From: JAHEFT01 sp963766195
Lineage (GTDB): Bacteria > Pseudomonadota > Gammaproteobacteria > Xanthomonadales > SZUA-36
Assembly (NCBI GenBank): GCA_963766195.1
Contig: CAVXYY010000008.1
Location: forward strand, 170,806 to 234,805
Direction: 5' to 3'
Length of the DNA: 64,000 nt
Numbering within the stretch: position 1 is the first letter of the stretch; each line of letters begins with the position of its first letter. Shown here one piece after another: positions 44,627-53,091 of the stretch. Below the pieces are notes generated by a model that was given only the letters and a program-made list of their open reading frames with translations, was not told where the DNA came from and searched no databases. Made by a program: the position numbers and the translations under genes.

Positions 44627-46209
44627 TTACATGTTCTGATAGTTGGGGCCGCTGCCGCCTTCGGGCGTGACCCAGTTGATGATCTGGTACGGATCCTTGA
44701 TGTCGCAGGTCTTGCAATGCACACAATTGGCCGAATTGATCTGCAGTTGTTTTTCGGCGCCTTCTCCGACCATTTCGTATACCTGGGCCGGACAGAACCG
44801 CGTGCAGGGATTATTGTACTCTTCCACGCAACGCGTGCGGCAGATATCCGGTTCAAGGATTTGCAGGTGCACGGGTTGATCTTCGTCGTGTTCGAGTGGC
44901 TGCAAAGTATACGGAAGCCAGCCGGTCACGGGGCGGCAGGTCGCGATTGATCCAGTGCCGGTCGGGAGGCGTATAGCCGTCCAGTTTCTTCAGCGAACTG
45001 TCGTCCGCGTGAACCGAAAGCGTGCCGGGCAGTTTGCCGGCGGTCACGGTCTCGATTGCCGCCCGCAGGAAACCACGCCAGAATCCCTTGTAGAAAGCCG
45101 GCCGGATGTTGCGGACTTTGTACAGTTCTTTCACCACCTGCGACTCTCGCAGTTTCCGGTCAAACCCTTCCGCGCCCGATGTCGCTGCAATGTGGTCTGC
45201 GGCCAGGATGCCGCAACGCATGGCCTGGTGAGTGCCCTTGATCTTCGGCACGTTAAGCGTACCGGCGGAGTCTCCGATGATCAGCGCGCCGGGCATCTCG
45301 GTTTTTGGCAGTGACTGGTAGCCGCCCTCGACAATAGCGCGCGCTCCGGAGGAAAGTATTTCTCCGCCTTCGAGCATTTCATGGACCATCGGATGGTTCT
45401 TCATCTGCTGGAAGGCTTCGAAGGGCATAAATTCCGGGATCCTGGTAGTCGAGACCGCAGACAAAGCCGATCGCAATGCGGTCCTTGTCCAGGTGATAAA
45501 TGAAGCTGCCACCATAGGTTTTCGAATCAAGCGGCCAGCCCGCCGTGTGCTGAACCAGTCCGGGTTTGGACTTTCCGGGCTGGACGCGCCACAGTTCCTT
45601 CATGCCGATTCCGTAGGTCTGGGGATCGGAGTCCTTGTCCAGTTCGTATTTTTTGATCAACCGCTTGCTGAGATGGCCGCGCACGCCCTCGCTGAATACC
45701 GTGACCGGGGCATGGATCTCGATGCCCTGCATGTAGGTATCCCTGGGCTGACCGTCGCGGCCGACGCCCATGTCGCCAATCACCACGCCGCCAACCGCAC
45801 CGTCTTTGGTGAAATGAATTTCAGAAGCGGCATAGCCGGGGAAAATGTCAACTTCCAGCGCCTCGGCCCGGTTGGCCATCCAGGCGCACATGGCGCCCAG
45901 TGAAACGATGTAATTACCGTGGTTTTTCTGTTGCGGGGGAGTCGGAAGCCTGCGCCGGCCTTTTTGACTAAGCAGCCAGATTTCATCCCTTTCGACCGGA
46001 ATACAGATCGGCGGAGGGTTATCGCGCCAGCCCGGCAGCAACTCGTCCAGCGGTTCGGGCTCGATCACGGCGCCCGAGAGTATATGCGCGCCGATTTCCG
46101 AGCTCTTTTCGATAACGGCTACCATCAGTTCGGGCTTCTGCTGCTTCAGGCGAATGGCGCAGGATAGGCCAGCCGGCCCTGCGCCGACGATAATAACGTC
46201 ATATTCCAT
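44627..46209 (-). CDS. Electron transfer flavoprotein-ubiquinone oxidoreductase (frameshifted)
   Basis: ETF-QO takes electrons from ETF and reduces ubiquinone at the inner membrane. The FAD motif is VIIVGAGPAGLSCAIRLKQ at the N-terminus. The body contains GAHILSGAVIEPEPL and GYQSLPKTEMPGALIIGDSAG. The 4Fe-4S ferredoxin domain at the C-terminus has CTRFCPAQVYE and CVHCKTCDIKDP with QIINWVTPEGG. The three parts lie in different frames, with changes near 45,430 and 44,910. Total length about 527 residues (family about 550). A start at 46209 (MEYDVIIVG) is favoured; 46227 is possible. It completes an ETF module with etfBA. Confidence 0.93.
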
Positions 46210-46315
46210 GATTTCGCGTTCGGTCATTATTCTTCTCCGGTCAACCTTCCGCAGGCCGAAAACACACTATTATAGCCGCTGATCGGTGAGCGATGTGCGG
46301 GAGTGTCCGATAAAA

Positions 46316-46383
46316 ATTCGCGATTGAAATCGCTCCTGCCTGATCCGGCGCCAGCCGCAGAAGCGGATTCATCCGCGATCAGG
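46316..46383. repeat. REP-type element D, two partial units
   Basis: ATTCGCGATTGAAATCGCTCC (46316-46336, one base short of element C's right half in several places) is followed 20 bp later by GCAGAAGCGGATTCATCCGCGATC (46357-46380). It lies between divergent genes, unlike A to C, which lie between convergent ones. Confidence 0.75.
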
Positions 46384-46422
46384 TTTTTATTCTAATTCAG
46401 GCACGAATACCGCGAAATGATC

Positions 46423-46435
46423 TAGAATTGCTTTA
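46423..46435 (+). promoter_or_regulatory. -10 box adjacent to start codon, possible leaderless promoter
   Basis: TAGAAT at 46423-46428 places the expected transcription start at or next to the ATG at 46435. No Shine-Dalgarno is visible between them, so leaderless translation is possible. The -35 region is weak. Confidence 0.35.
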
Positions 46436-46719
46436 TGCGCAAGATCGCACGTTTCAGAATTGCCCTCCTGGCCCTGATGTTGGTGGTCAGTCAGGTTGCT
46501 TTGATCAGCCACGTCACGGCCCATTTCTCGCCAAATCTGGATCAGTGTGAACTGTGTGTCGGCCACGCACAGTTGTTCTCTGCCATCCCTTCTTCCGACC
46601 AGGGTTTTCCGGTTGACCCCGGTTACAGCGTCCTGCAAGAACACGACTTGCAATATGCTGTCCCCGCCCGGTTTTCAAGAGCTTACCATCCGCGGGCGCC
46701 ACCTCTGCTGTCAGTATAA
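46435..46719 (+). CDS. Small secreted or membrane protein with CxxC (DUF2946-like), metal-uptake cluster
   Basis: The 94-residue protein has one hydrophobic helix (FRIALLALMLVVSQVALISH) followed by HFSPNLDQCELCVGHAQ, a His/Asp/Cys-rich loop with CELC that could bind a metal ion. The layout resembles small DUF2946-type proteins found next to metal transport genes. It leads a same-strand set with a porin, a metal-binding protein and an ABC permease, so a role in zinc or other metal handling is likely but inferred. The end of the protein (RFSRAYHPRAPPLLSV) is typical of this group. Confidence 0.6.
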   Translation: MRKIARFRIALLALMLVVSQVALISHVTAHFSPNLDQCELCVGHAQLFSAIPSSDQGFPVDPGYSVLQEHDLQYAVPARFSRAYHPRAPPLLSV

Positions 46720-46792
46720 TTTCGAACGCTTTTTAACAGCCAGGAACTGCTTTGCATTCCGGGTAAATGTTTGAATTCTACGGAGACAGAAA

Positions 46793-48178
46793 ATGATTAT
46801 TCCAATACGGCATCTTCCCCTGGCGTGCGTGTTGATGTTCAGTTCCCAGGTGTTTGCGCAGCCAGGCGAAAACGATGAACTCGCTGCCTTGCGAGAGGAG
46901 ATTCGCACGATGCGCGGCGAATACGAATCCCGTATCGCTGACCTTGAAGCCCGGCTCGATGCAGCCGAAAAGAAAGATTTGGAAGCCGCTGCACGCCCGG
47001 CAGCCCAGGCGGCGACGCCCGCGGAAATCTATGCCACCCCGGGCTTCACATCGCCGGAAACGGTTTCCGTGGCGCGTGACAATTCATTCAATCCGGCCAT
47101 CGGGGTGATTTTCCAGGGCCAGGCCTGGTCCTACAGCAACGATCCCGGGGATTATTACATTCCGGGTTTTCCCACCGCCGGTGAAACCGGCCTGGCTCCG
47201 GAGGGCCTGTCCCTGGCTGAGACAGAAATCTCGATGTCGGCCAACGTGGATGACAAGTTCACGGCCAAGCTGACTCTGCCCGTCGCAGTCGAGGACGGGG
47301 AAGTATCGGTGGAACTTGAAGAAGCCTGGGTTGAGACAATGACCCTGCCTGCCGGCCTGGCGATCCGGATGGGCCGGATCATGTCGGAAATCGGCTACAT
47401 GAACGACCGGCATTTCCATTCCTGGGATTTTACTGACCAGCCACTGCCTTACCAGGCCTTCCTGGGCGGCCAGTACATCGATGACGGGCTGCAATTCCGC
47501 TGGATGGCGCCCACAGATTTCTACCTGGAGTTGGGTGCAGAAGTGTTCAGAGGCGGCAGCTACCCGGCGGAAGGAAAGCCCAATTCCATGGTCGGCAGTA
47601 CGACACTCAGCGCAAAAACCGGCGGCGATATCGGCTTCAGCAACAGCTGGCTGGTCGGCTTTTCGTGGCTCCAGGCGGATGCCGAAGGCCGGGAGTCAGG
47701 CGACGAAGACAATCCGCTCCTGTTCAACGGCAATACCGATATTTACATCGCCGATTTTGTCTGGAAATGGTCGCCGAACGGCAATTCCCGGCAGAGAAAC
47801 CTGAAATTCCAGGCTGAATATCTGTGGCGTGATGAAGACGGCGACTACAGTCTGCCTGACGGCATGGCAGGCCCGTGGAACAACAGCCAGAGTGGCTGGT
47901 ATGCACAACTGGTTTACCAGCCGTTTCCGCGCTGGCGGGTCGGAGCGCGCTATGACCGCCTGTCGGGGGATTTTCCAGGCCTTGAATGGGCGGGTACTCC
48001 GCTCTATCCCGCCGGCAGTGACCCCAGCCGTTACAGCGTGATGGTGGACTGGTCCAACAGCGAATTCAGCCGGCTAAGATTCCAGTACAACCACGACCAG
48101 GCCAGTGAACAAACCGACAACCAGTTCGGCCTGCAATATATTTTCAGCATCGGCGCCCACGGCGCCCACAGTTTCTGA
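46793..48178 (+). CDS. Outer-membrane porin-like protein of metal-uptake cluster
   Basis: The 461-residue protein has a signal peptide (about 1-22, ending VFAQ), an N-terminal coiled coil (ELAALREEIRTMRGEYESRIADLEARLDAAEKK), as in trimeric porins of the OprP/OprO type, and a barrel of alternating amphipathic strands. It ends in HSF, the C-terminal aromatic needed for BamA insertion. A GRIMSEIGYMNDRH segment and many Asp/Asn-containing loops suggest a selective pore. It sits directly upstream of a metal ABC binding protein and permease, so passage of a metal ion or chelate across the outer membrane is the likely role. Ribosome-binding site: ACGGAGA before the ATG. Confidence 0.78.
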   Translation: MIIPIRHLPLACVLMFSSQVFAQPGENDELAALREEIRTMRGEYESRIADLEARLDAAEKKDLEAAARPAAQAATPAEIYATPGFTSPETVSVARDNSFNPAIGVIFQGQAWSYSNDPGDYYIPGFPTAGETGLAPEGLSLAETEISMSANVDDKFTAKLTLPVAVEDGEVSVELEEAWVETMTLPAGLAIRMGRIMSEIGYMNDRHFHSWDFTDQPLPYQAFLGGQYIDDGLQFRWMAPTDFYLELGAEVFRGGSYPAEGKPNSMVGSTTLSAKTGGDIGFSNSWLVGFSWLQADAEGRESGDEDNPLLFNGNTDIYIADFVWKWSPNGNSRQRNLKFQAEYLWRDEDGDYSLPDGMAGPWNNSQSGWYAQLVYQPFPRWRVGARYDRLSGDFPGLEWAGTPLYPAGSDPSRYSVMVDWSNSEFSRLRFQYNHDQASEQTDNQFGLQYIFSIGAHGAHSF

Positions 48179-48192
48179 GGGAGTTTTGGGAC

Positions 48193-49116
48193 ATGAGCAA
48201 GTTCCCGGTACGTTTTTTCCTGTTACTGATCCTGACCCTGCCGTGCACCGCGCAGGCGCAATTGAACATATTTGCCTGTGAACCCGAATGGGCAGCGCTG
48301 AGCGAGGAAATCGGCGGCAGCCTCGTCAATGCCACCAGCGCCACCAACGCGATGCAGGACCCGCATTATGTCGAAGCCCGGCCCAGTCTGATTTCCAAGG
48401 TCCGCAAGGCGGACCTGGTGGTTTGCAGTGGTGCGCAACTTGAAATCGGCTGGTTGCCGATGTTGCTCGGCAAGGCCAATAATCCCGCCGTGCTGCCGGG
48501 ACAGCTGGGCTTCCTGGAAGCCGGCAGCGTCGTTTCGCGGCTGGACATACCCTCCAGCGTGGACCGCGCACAGGGAGACATGCACCCGCAGGGTAATCCG
48601 CACATCCAGATGAACCCCCATAATATCGCCCTGGTTGCCGCGGCCCTGGGTGAGCGCTTTGCCGTGCTCGACCCGGACAATGCAGCCGCCTATGCCGCGG
48701 GCACGGAGGATTTCCTATCACGCTGGAACGCAGCAATGGCCGTCTGGGAAGAACGCGCGGCCCCGCTGGCGGGTAAACGGGTGGTCTGCCACCATAAATC
48801 CTGGGTTTACCTCGAGGACTGGCTGCAGCTGGAAGAAGTGGCGACGCTGGAGCCAGTCCCCGGAATTCCCCCGACCACGGCCCACCTTTCGAAACTGCTG
48901 GCGCAATTGGGCACGGACGGAAGCGGCGCTGACGCGATCATCCGTTCACCGTTCCAGAGCGCCAAGGCTTCGGAATGGTTGCAAGACAAGACCGGTATTC
49001 CGGCGGTGATGCTGCCCCTGACCGTTGGGGGCAGTGACGGTGCGGACGACTTGTTCGGGCTGTTCGACGATGTGCTGGATCGCTTGCTTGCTGTAATTAA
49101 AGGAGCGGGCGCATGA
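48193..49116 (+). CDS. Metal ABC transporter substrate-binding protein (ZnuA/TroA-like)
   Basis: The 307-residue protein has a signal peptide (RFFLLLILTLPCTAQA) and the cluster A-I fold of zinc/manganese binding proteins. Likely metal ligands are the His residues in MHPQGNPHIQMNPHN and CHHKSWVYLEDWL and an acidic residue near the C-terminus. The helical backbone is seen in VEARPSLISKVRKADLVVCSGAQLEIGW. The long His-rich loop of classical ZnuA is absent. It would collect Zn(II) or Mn(II) in the periplasm for the permease in the next gene, whose start overlaps its end by four bases. The ion cannot be told from the sequence. Confidence 0.88.
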   Translation: MSKFPVRFFLLLILTLPCTAQAQLNIFACEPEWAALSEEIGGSLVNATSATNAMQDPHYVEARPSLISKVRKADLVVCSGAQLEIGWLPMLLGKANNPAVLPGQLGFLEAGSVVSRLDIPSSVDRAQGDMHPQGNPHIQMNPHNIALVAAALGERFAVLDPDNAAAYAAGTEDFLSRWNAAMAVWEERAAPLAGKRVVCHHKSWVYLEDWLQLEEVATLEPVPGIPPTTAHLSKLLAQLGTDGSGADAIIRSPFQSAKASEWLQDKTGIPAVMLPLTVGGSDGADDLFGLFDDVLDRLLAVIKGAGA

Positions 49117-49877
49117 ACTGGCATCTGCTGGACTGGCTCATTATCGGCCCGGCCATCGTCGCCGGGCTGCTGGTCCTCAGCACCCATGTCCCGCTTGGCC
49201 AGGTGGTGTTGAAGCGGGGCATTATTTTTATCGACCTGGCGATCGCCCAGGTGGCTGCGCTGGGTGTGATTGCAGCGGGCGCACTGGGTTGGGAAGAGAA
49301 CATCTACGCAGTCCAGATCGCGGCGGTTGGCGCGGCCTTGCTGGCGGCGGCGGGGCTCAACTGGACTGAAAAATACTGGCCCGAAATCCAGGAAGCACTG
49401 ATCGGCAACCTGTTTGTGCTGGCAGCCACCGGCAGCATCCTGTTGCTGGCCGAAAATCCGCACGGCGGGGAATACCTGAAGGATATCCTGGTAGGGCAGA
49501 TCCTGTGGACCACCTGGCACATGCTCATTCCCATCGCGATCCTGTACGCGATTCTACTGACGGTGTGGTTCACCAGCAGCGAGAAAATCGGGCGGGCGGG
49601 TTTTTACGTCACCTTTGCCTTCGCCATCACGGCCGCGGTCCAGATCGTCGGGGTTTACCTGGTGTTCGCCAGCCTGATACTGCCGGCGCTGTCCACCCGG
49701 CGCCTGCACGGAAAAGCGAGGCTGATAGCGGGTTACAGCATAGGCGGACTGTCTTTCATCGCGGGTATCACGCTTTCCGCCCTGCTGGATTTGCCGACCG
49801 GCGCCGTCGTGGTGTGGACTATGGCGGTCCTTGCCATCATTGCGAGTTATATCATCAAGCACCGGACACGCGACTAG
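49113..49877 (+). CDS. Metal ABC transporter permease (ZnuB/ABC-3 family)
   Basis: The 254-residue protein has seven to eight hydrophobic segments. It carries the ABC-3 pattern: an N-terminal LLVLSTHVPLGQVVLKRGIIFIDLAIAQVAALGV and, in the middle, GGEYLKDILVGQILWTTW, probably the coupling region. It forms the inner-membrane channel for the metal delivered by the preceding binding protein. No ATPase gene (ZnuC) lies nearby; the next gene downstream is convergent and unrelated. The transporter must therefore use an ATPase encoded elsewhere, or its gene has been separated. Confidence 0.88.
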   Translation: MNWHLLDWLIIGPAIVAGLLVLSTHVPLGQVVLKRGIIFIDLAIAQVAALGVIAAGALGWEENIYAVQIAAVGAALLAAAGLNWTEKYWPEIQEALIGNLFVLAATGSILLLAENPHGGEYLKDILVGQILWTTWHMLIPIAILYAILLTVWFTSSEKIGRAGFYVTFAFAITAAVQIVGVYLVFASLILPALSTRRLHGKARLIAGYSIGGLSFIAGITLSALLDLPTGAVVVWTMAVLAIIASYIIKHRTRD

Positions 49878-49929
49878 TCTGCTTTCCAGTACGCCGGTTC
49901 GAAGCGAGCCGGAAGGAGTCCTGTCGCTC

Positions 49930-51765
49930 TCAGCCGGCGGATCGTTCCAGCCAGGCCCCCAGTTCGGTTTTTGCATGGTCGTACCCGGCCTGCACGATTT
50001 TTTCGAACGATTTGACCTCGGTCATTCCGAATTGCCTGACCGGGGGGTTGAGCAGGATGTCGGCCAGTTTGCCCTGTTCACGGACCCGCTCGATCGTCCC
50101 CAGCAGGGTCGCCTTGAGCATGATATTGGCCAGGCTGGGCACACGGTACCGGCGCGCGAAAGGCAGGTAGCGGCCGCGGAAAATAGCCCAGGGCGAAGGC
50201 ATTGAAGCATAGTCAACCATCATCGACTCAGCCGAGCCGAGATCTACAGCAATGATCCGGCGGACGGGTTTCTGCCGCATCACGTCCACCGGCAGGTTGT
50301 TCACCACGGCTCCGTCGATGGTCAGACGCTGGTTGACCACCGCCGGGGGAATAATGCCCGGTAAAGCCGCGCTGGCGCGCAGCGCCTGCCGGCAAGTCGC
50401 CGCTCTCGTGCAGGTTGGTGGAACCGTTGTCCAGGTTGCAGGAAACGCAGTAAAACGGGATCGGCAGGTCTTCGATCCGGTAATCCAGGTTCTGGCGCAG
50501 CAAATTGTCCATCCGGCGCCCCCGTATCAGGGACATCATCGGAATCGTGAAGTCGCTGAACGGCTTGCCGTCGACAAAGGATTTCCTGCACAGGTCGATG
50601 GTTTCCTCGGTGGAGATCGGGGCCGCGATGGCCGCCCCCATGATCGCGCCGATGCTGGTGCCGCCGATCCAGTCGATCGGCAGGCCGAGTTCCTGGATGG
50701 CCAGATGCACGCCCAGGTGGGCGAAACCCCGCGCAGCGCCGCCTGCGAGCACCAGTCCCAGGGCATTACCGGAAATGATCCGGGTTACCCGGCTCAAGTC
50801 ATCCGGCTGATCCTGCCTGCACGTGCAACGTGAAAATCGATGCGCCGGTCTGTCGAGCCAGCGGGCCGTGCCCTGTATCGGCTGGTCTGACGGCGGTTGC
50901 AAAAGCACGAGCAATCGCCGCGCGATCGTGGCGCCCGAGGTTTCCAGCAGTTCGACCTCCCACTTGCGAGGCGCCGGGTCATGCGAAGCATCGCCCACCA
51001 GCAGCACCATGTCGGAATGCCGCAGCGCAAAATGCGACCAGTCTGCATTTCCCGGGTAGCCAGTGATAAACGAGAAAGCGGTGTTCGTTTTCCTGGTCCT
51101 GCAGCCAGTTTTTCAGCGATTCGGGAACGGCCTGCCCGGGTTGAAGCGAGTCCACCGGTGCGCCTTTTCTGCCCAGTTCGCCGGCGGCCAGGCTGAGTGT
51201 CGAGCCTTCGTTTTCCAGTTCAAGCGTGAGTTCCCGGCAAAAATTCTCCAGCCTGGGCGAGTTGTCCAGCGGCAGAATGGTGATCGAGTTGAGGTTCCGG
51301 GTGGATGACTTGGCGCCAAAACTGCTGCTCTGAAGCAAGTGTTGCAACGTTGGCGGCCAGCCGCATGACCATGGCCGGATGTTCATGCGCAAGGCGCTCG
51401 AACGCTTCCCGGTCCAGCCGGACCAGCAGGCTGTCGCGGATCGCCTGGATCCCGACCGCGCGCGGAGCCCCGGTCAGCAGGCTGAGTTCCCCGACGCTGT
51501 CGCCGGGGACGATTTCATTGAGGAAGCGGCCCCTGTCTTTGCCGTTTTCACCGCGCGCCCAGGCCTGCAGGCGCCCGCGGACCAGGAAGTACAGTGCATC
51601 GCCGGGGTCGCCCTGGCGCATCAGCCAATCACCACCGGCCAGGCTGCAGATTTCCACGGCTTCCAGCACCGGGTCATCGGCGGAAAATTCGATTTTGAAA
51701 TATTTATCGAGCGTCTGCAGCACCCGTTGGGCCAGGCCTTCTGAGTTGATGTCTCTGAACTTCAT
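49930..51765 (-). CDS. Cyclic-nucleotide-binding / patatin-like phospholipase (NTE/RssA-type, frameshifted)
   Basis: The N-terminal cNMP-binding domain (MRQGDPGDALYFLVRGRLQAW, GDSVGELSLLTGAPRAVGI) is followed by a linker and a patatin domain. The latter has the oxyanion motif GLVLAGGAARGFAHLG, the nucleophile GGTSIGAIMGA and the catalytic Asp in LTIDGAVVNNLPVD. This is the arrangement of neuropathy-target-esterase-like lysophospholipases. The gene is read in four frames with changes near 51,340, 51,000 and 50,390. ATG 51765 follows GAGGAAG; a TTG at 51789 would overlap the GAF gene. It acts on membrane phospholipids or lysophospholipids, perhaps gated by cAMP or c-di-GMP-like ligands; the ligand is unknown. 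Confidence 0.82.
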
Positions 51766-51775
51766 CCGGGCTTCC

Positions 51776-52291
51776 TCAATGTCCGCCAAGTCCCAACTGC
51801 GTCTCGAAAATCACACCAATGGACTGCATGAAAGTGGAAAAGCGCCGTTCGTCGTGTTCGTCGAACGGCAGGCCGTCTTTCCGGTTCAGCAACTGGGCGA
51901 CGGCAAACACCTCGCCCTGCATGTTCTTGACCGGCAGGCACAGGATGGAACGCGTTGTGAAACCGGTCTGCTTGTCCACCTCGCGGTTGAAGCGGGGGTC
52001 CGCATAGGCATCGTCGATGCGGATGGTCTCGCCGCCCTGGGCCACGGCCCCGGCGATTCCGGCCCCGACCGGGAAGCGGATCTCTCCCATTTCCTCCAGG
52101 TTCTCGGCCACTTTCAGAACCAGTTCATCGCCTTCACGCAGGAACAGCGAGGCTCGTTCCGCGTGCAGCAGGGAGGCCAGCTTGCGGGTAAACGCGAACA
52201 GGCCGCGGTCGAGCATGCTCTTGAAGGCAATATTGTTGGCCAGCGCGGTGACCTCCAGGAACCGTTCCGATTCCTCGGTGATGTCCTTCAA
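51776..52291 (-). CDS. GAF domain protein, possibly the C-terminal part of the DevA-type ATPase
   Basis: The 171-residue protein is essentially one GAF domain: RASLFLREGDELVLKVAENLEE, FPVGAGIAGAVAQGGETIRIDDAYADPRFNREVD, then RSILCLPVKNMQGEVFAVAQLLNR. GAF domains bind small ligands or sense redox state. It begins four bases inside the end of the ATPase gene. The frame runs upstream without a stop as ERKSEFSDLLKDITEESERF, while the ATPase ends oddly (NLNESPSSATC). A one-base change at about 52,310 would join them into one ATPase-GAF protein. It is reported separately because the fusion cannot be proved from sequence alone. Confidence 0.75.
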   Translation of the reverse strand: MKDITEESERFLEVTALANNIAFKSMLDRGLFAFTRKLASLLHAERASLFLREGDELVLKVAENLEEMGEIRFPVGAGIAGAVAQGGETIRIDDAYADPRFNREVDKQTGFTTRSILCLPVKNMQGEVFAVAQLLNRKDGLPFDEHDERRFSTFMQSIGVIFETQLGLGGH

Positions 52292-53091
52292 CAGGTCGCT
52301 GAACTCGGACTTTCGTTCAGATTTTCGACCAGGTCGTCCAGCGGTTCCTTGTTCCGGTTGTTCGCCAGCATCTGCATCATGTGGCGGTTGTTGGCGATCA
52401 CCGCGTCGGTGAAGGTCGTCAGGCGGCCGTCCTCCAGGTGCACGATGCGGTCTGCGATATCCAGGATCCGGTTGTCGTGGGTGACCAGCAGGATCGTTGT
52501 GCCGTGCTCTTTCGCCAGCACCTTCATCCGTTCGACGACCTCCCGGCCGGATTCCTTGTCCAGCGAAGCGGTCGGTTCGTCCGCCAGCAACATTTCGGGT
52601 TCCGAAACCAGGGCGCGGGCAATCGCGACCCGCTGGCGCTGGCCGCCGGACAACTGCTCCGGTTTGTGGTGAATGCGTTCCCCGAGGCCGACCGCGTTAA
52701 GCATGTGCATCGAGCGCTCGCGGTGCTCGGAGCGCGGAAATTTTCCGCAGCCACGGATGCCGAGTTCGACGTTCTGCAGCGCGGACAAAGCAGCCAGGAG
52801 ATTGTGTTGCTGGAAGATGAAACCGATCTGCCGGCGGACTTTTTCCAGCGTTGCCGGGCGGGCTCGAAGCAATTCGTGGCCCAGGATTTGCACGCTGCCT
52901 TCCTGCGCTGAGCGCAAGGCGCCGACCAGTGTCAGCATCGTGGTCTTTCCGGAACCTGAAGGGCCGGTGACGATGACGATCTCGCCTTTGTGGATTTCCA
53001 CCGATACGTCGAACAGGATTTGCTTCTTCAGTGCTCCCTTGCCGTAGGAGTGGTTCAGCCCTTCTACCCTGATTGGCGGCGACTTGTCCAT
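52288..53091 (-). CDS. ABC exporter ATP-binding protein (DevA/MacB type)
   Basis: The ATPase of about 267 residues has Walker A GPSGSGKTT, Q-loop FIFQQHNLLAALSALQN, signature LSGGQRQRVAIARAL, Walker B MLLADEPTASLD and the switch His in LLVTHD. It belongs to the LolD/MacB/DevA group that powers export with a FtsX-like permease. ATG 53091 (MDKSPPIRVEGLNHSYG) is the natural start and overlaps the permease stop; the frame extends further upstream inside that gene. The unusual C-terminus after LANNRNKEPLDDLVEN and the adjoining GAF frame suggest a fused regulatory domain. Confidence 0.9.
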   Translation of the reverse strand: MDKSPPIRVEGLNHSYGKGALKKQILFDVSVEIHKGEIVIVTGPSGSGKTTMLTLVGALRSAQEGSVQILGHELLRARPATLEKVRRQIGFIFQQHNLLAALSALQNVELGIRGCGKFPRSEHRERSMHMLNAVGLGERIHHKPEQLSGGQRQRVAIARALVSEPEMLLADEPTASLDKESGREVVERMKVLAKEHGTTILLVTHDNRILDIADRIVHLEDGRLTTFTDAVIANNRHMMQMLANNRNKEPLDDLVENLNESPSSATC

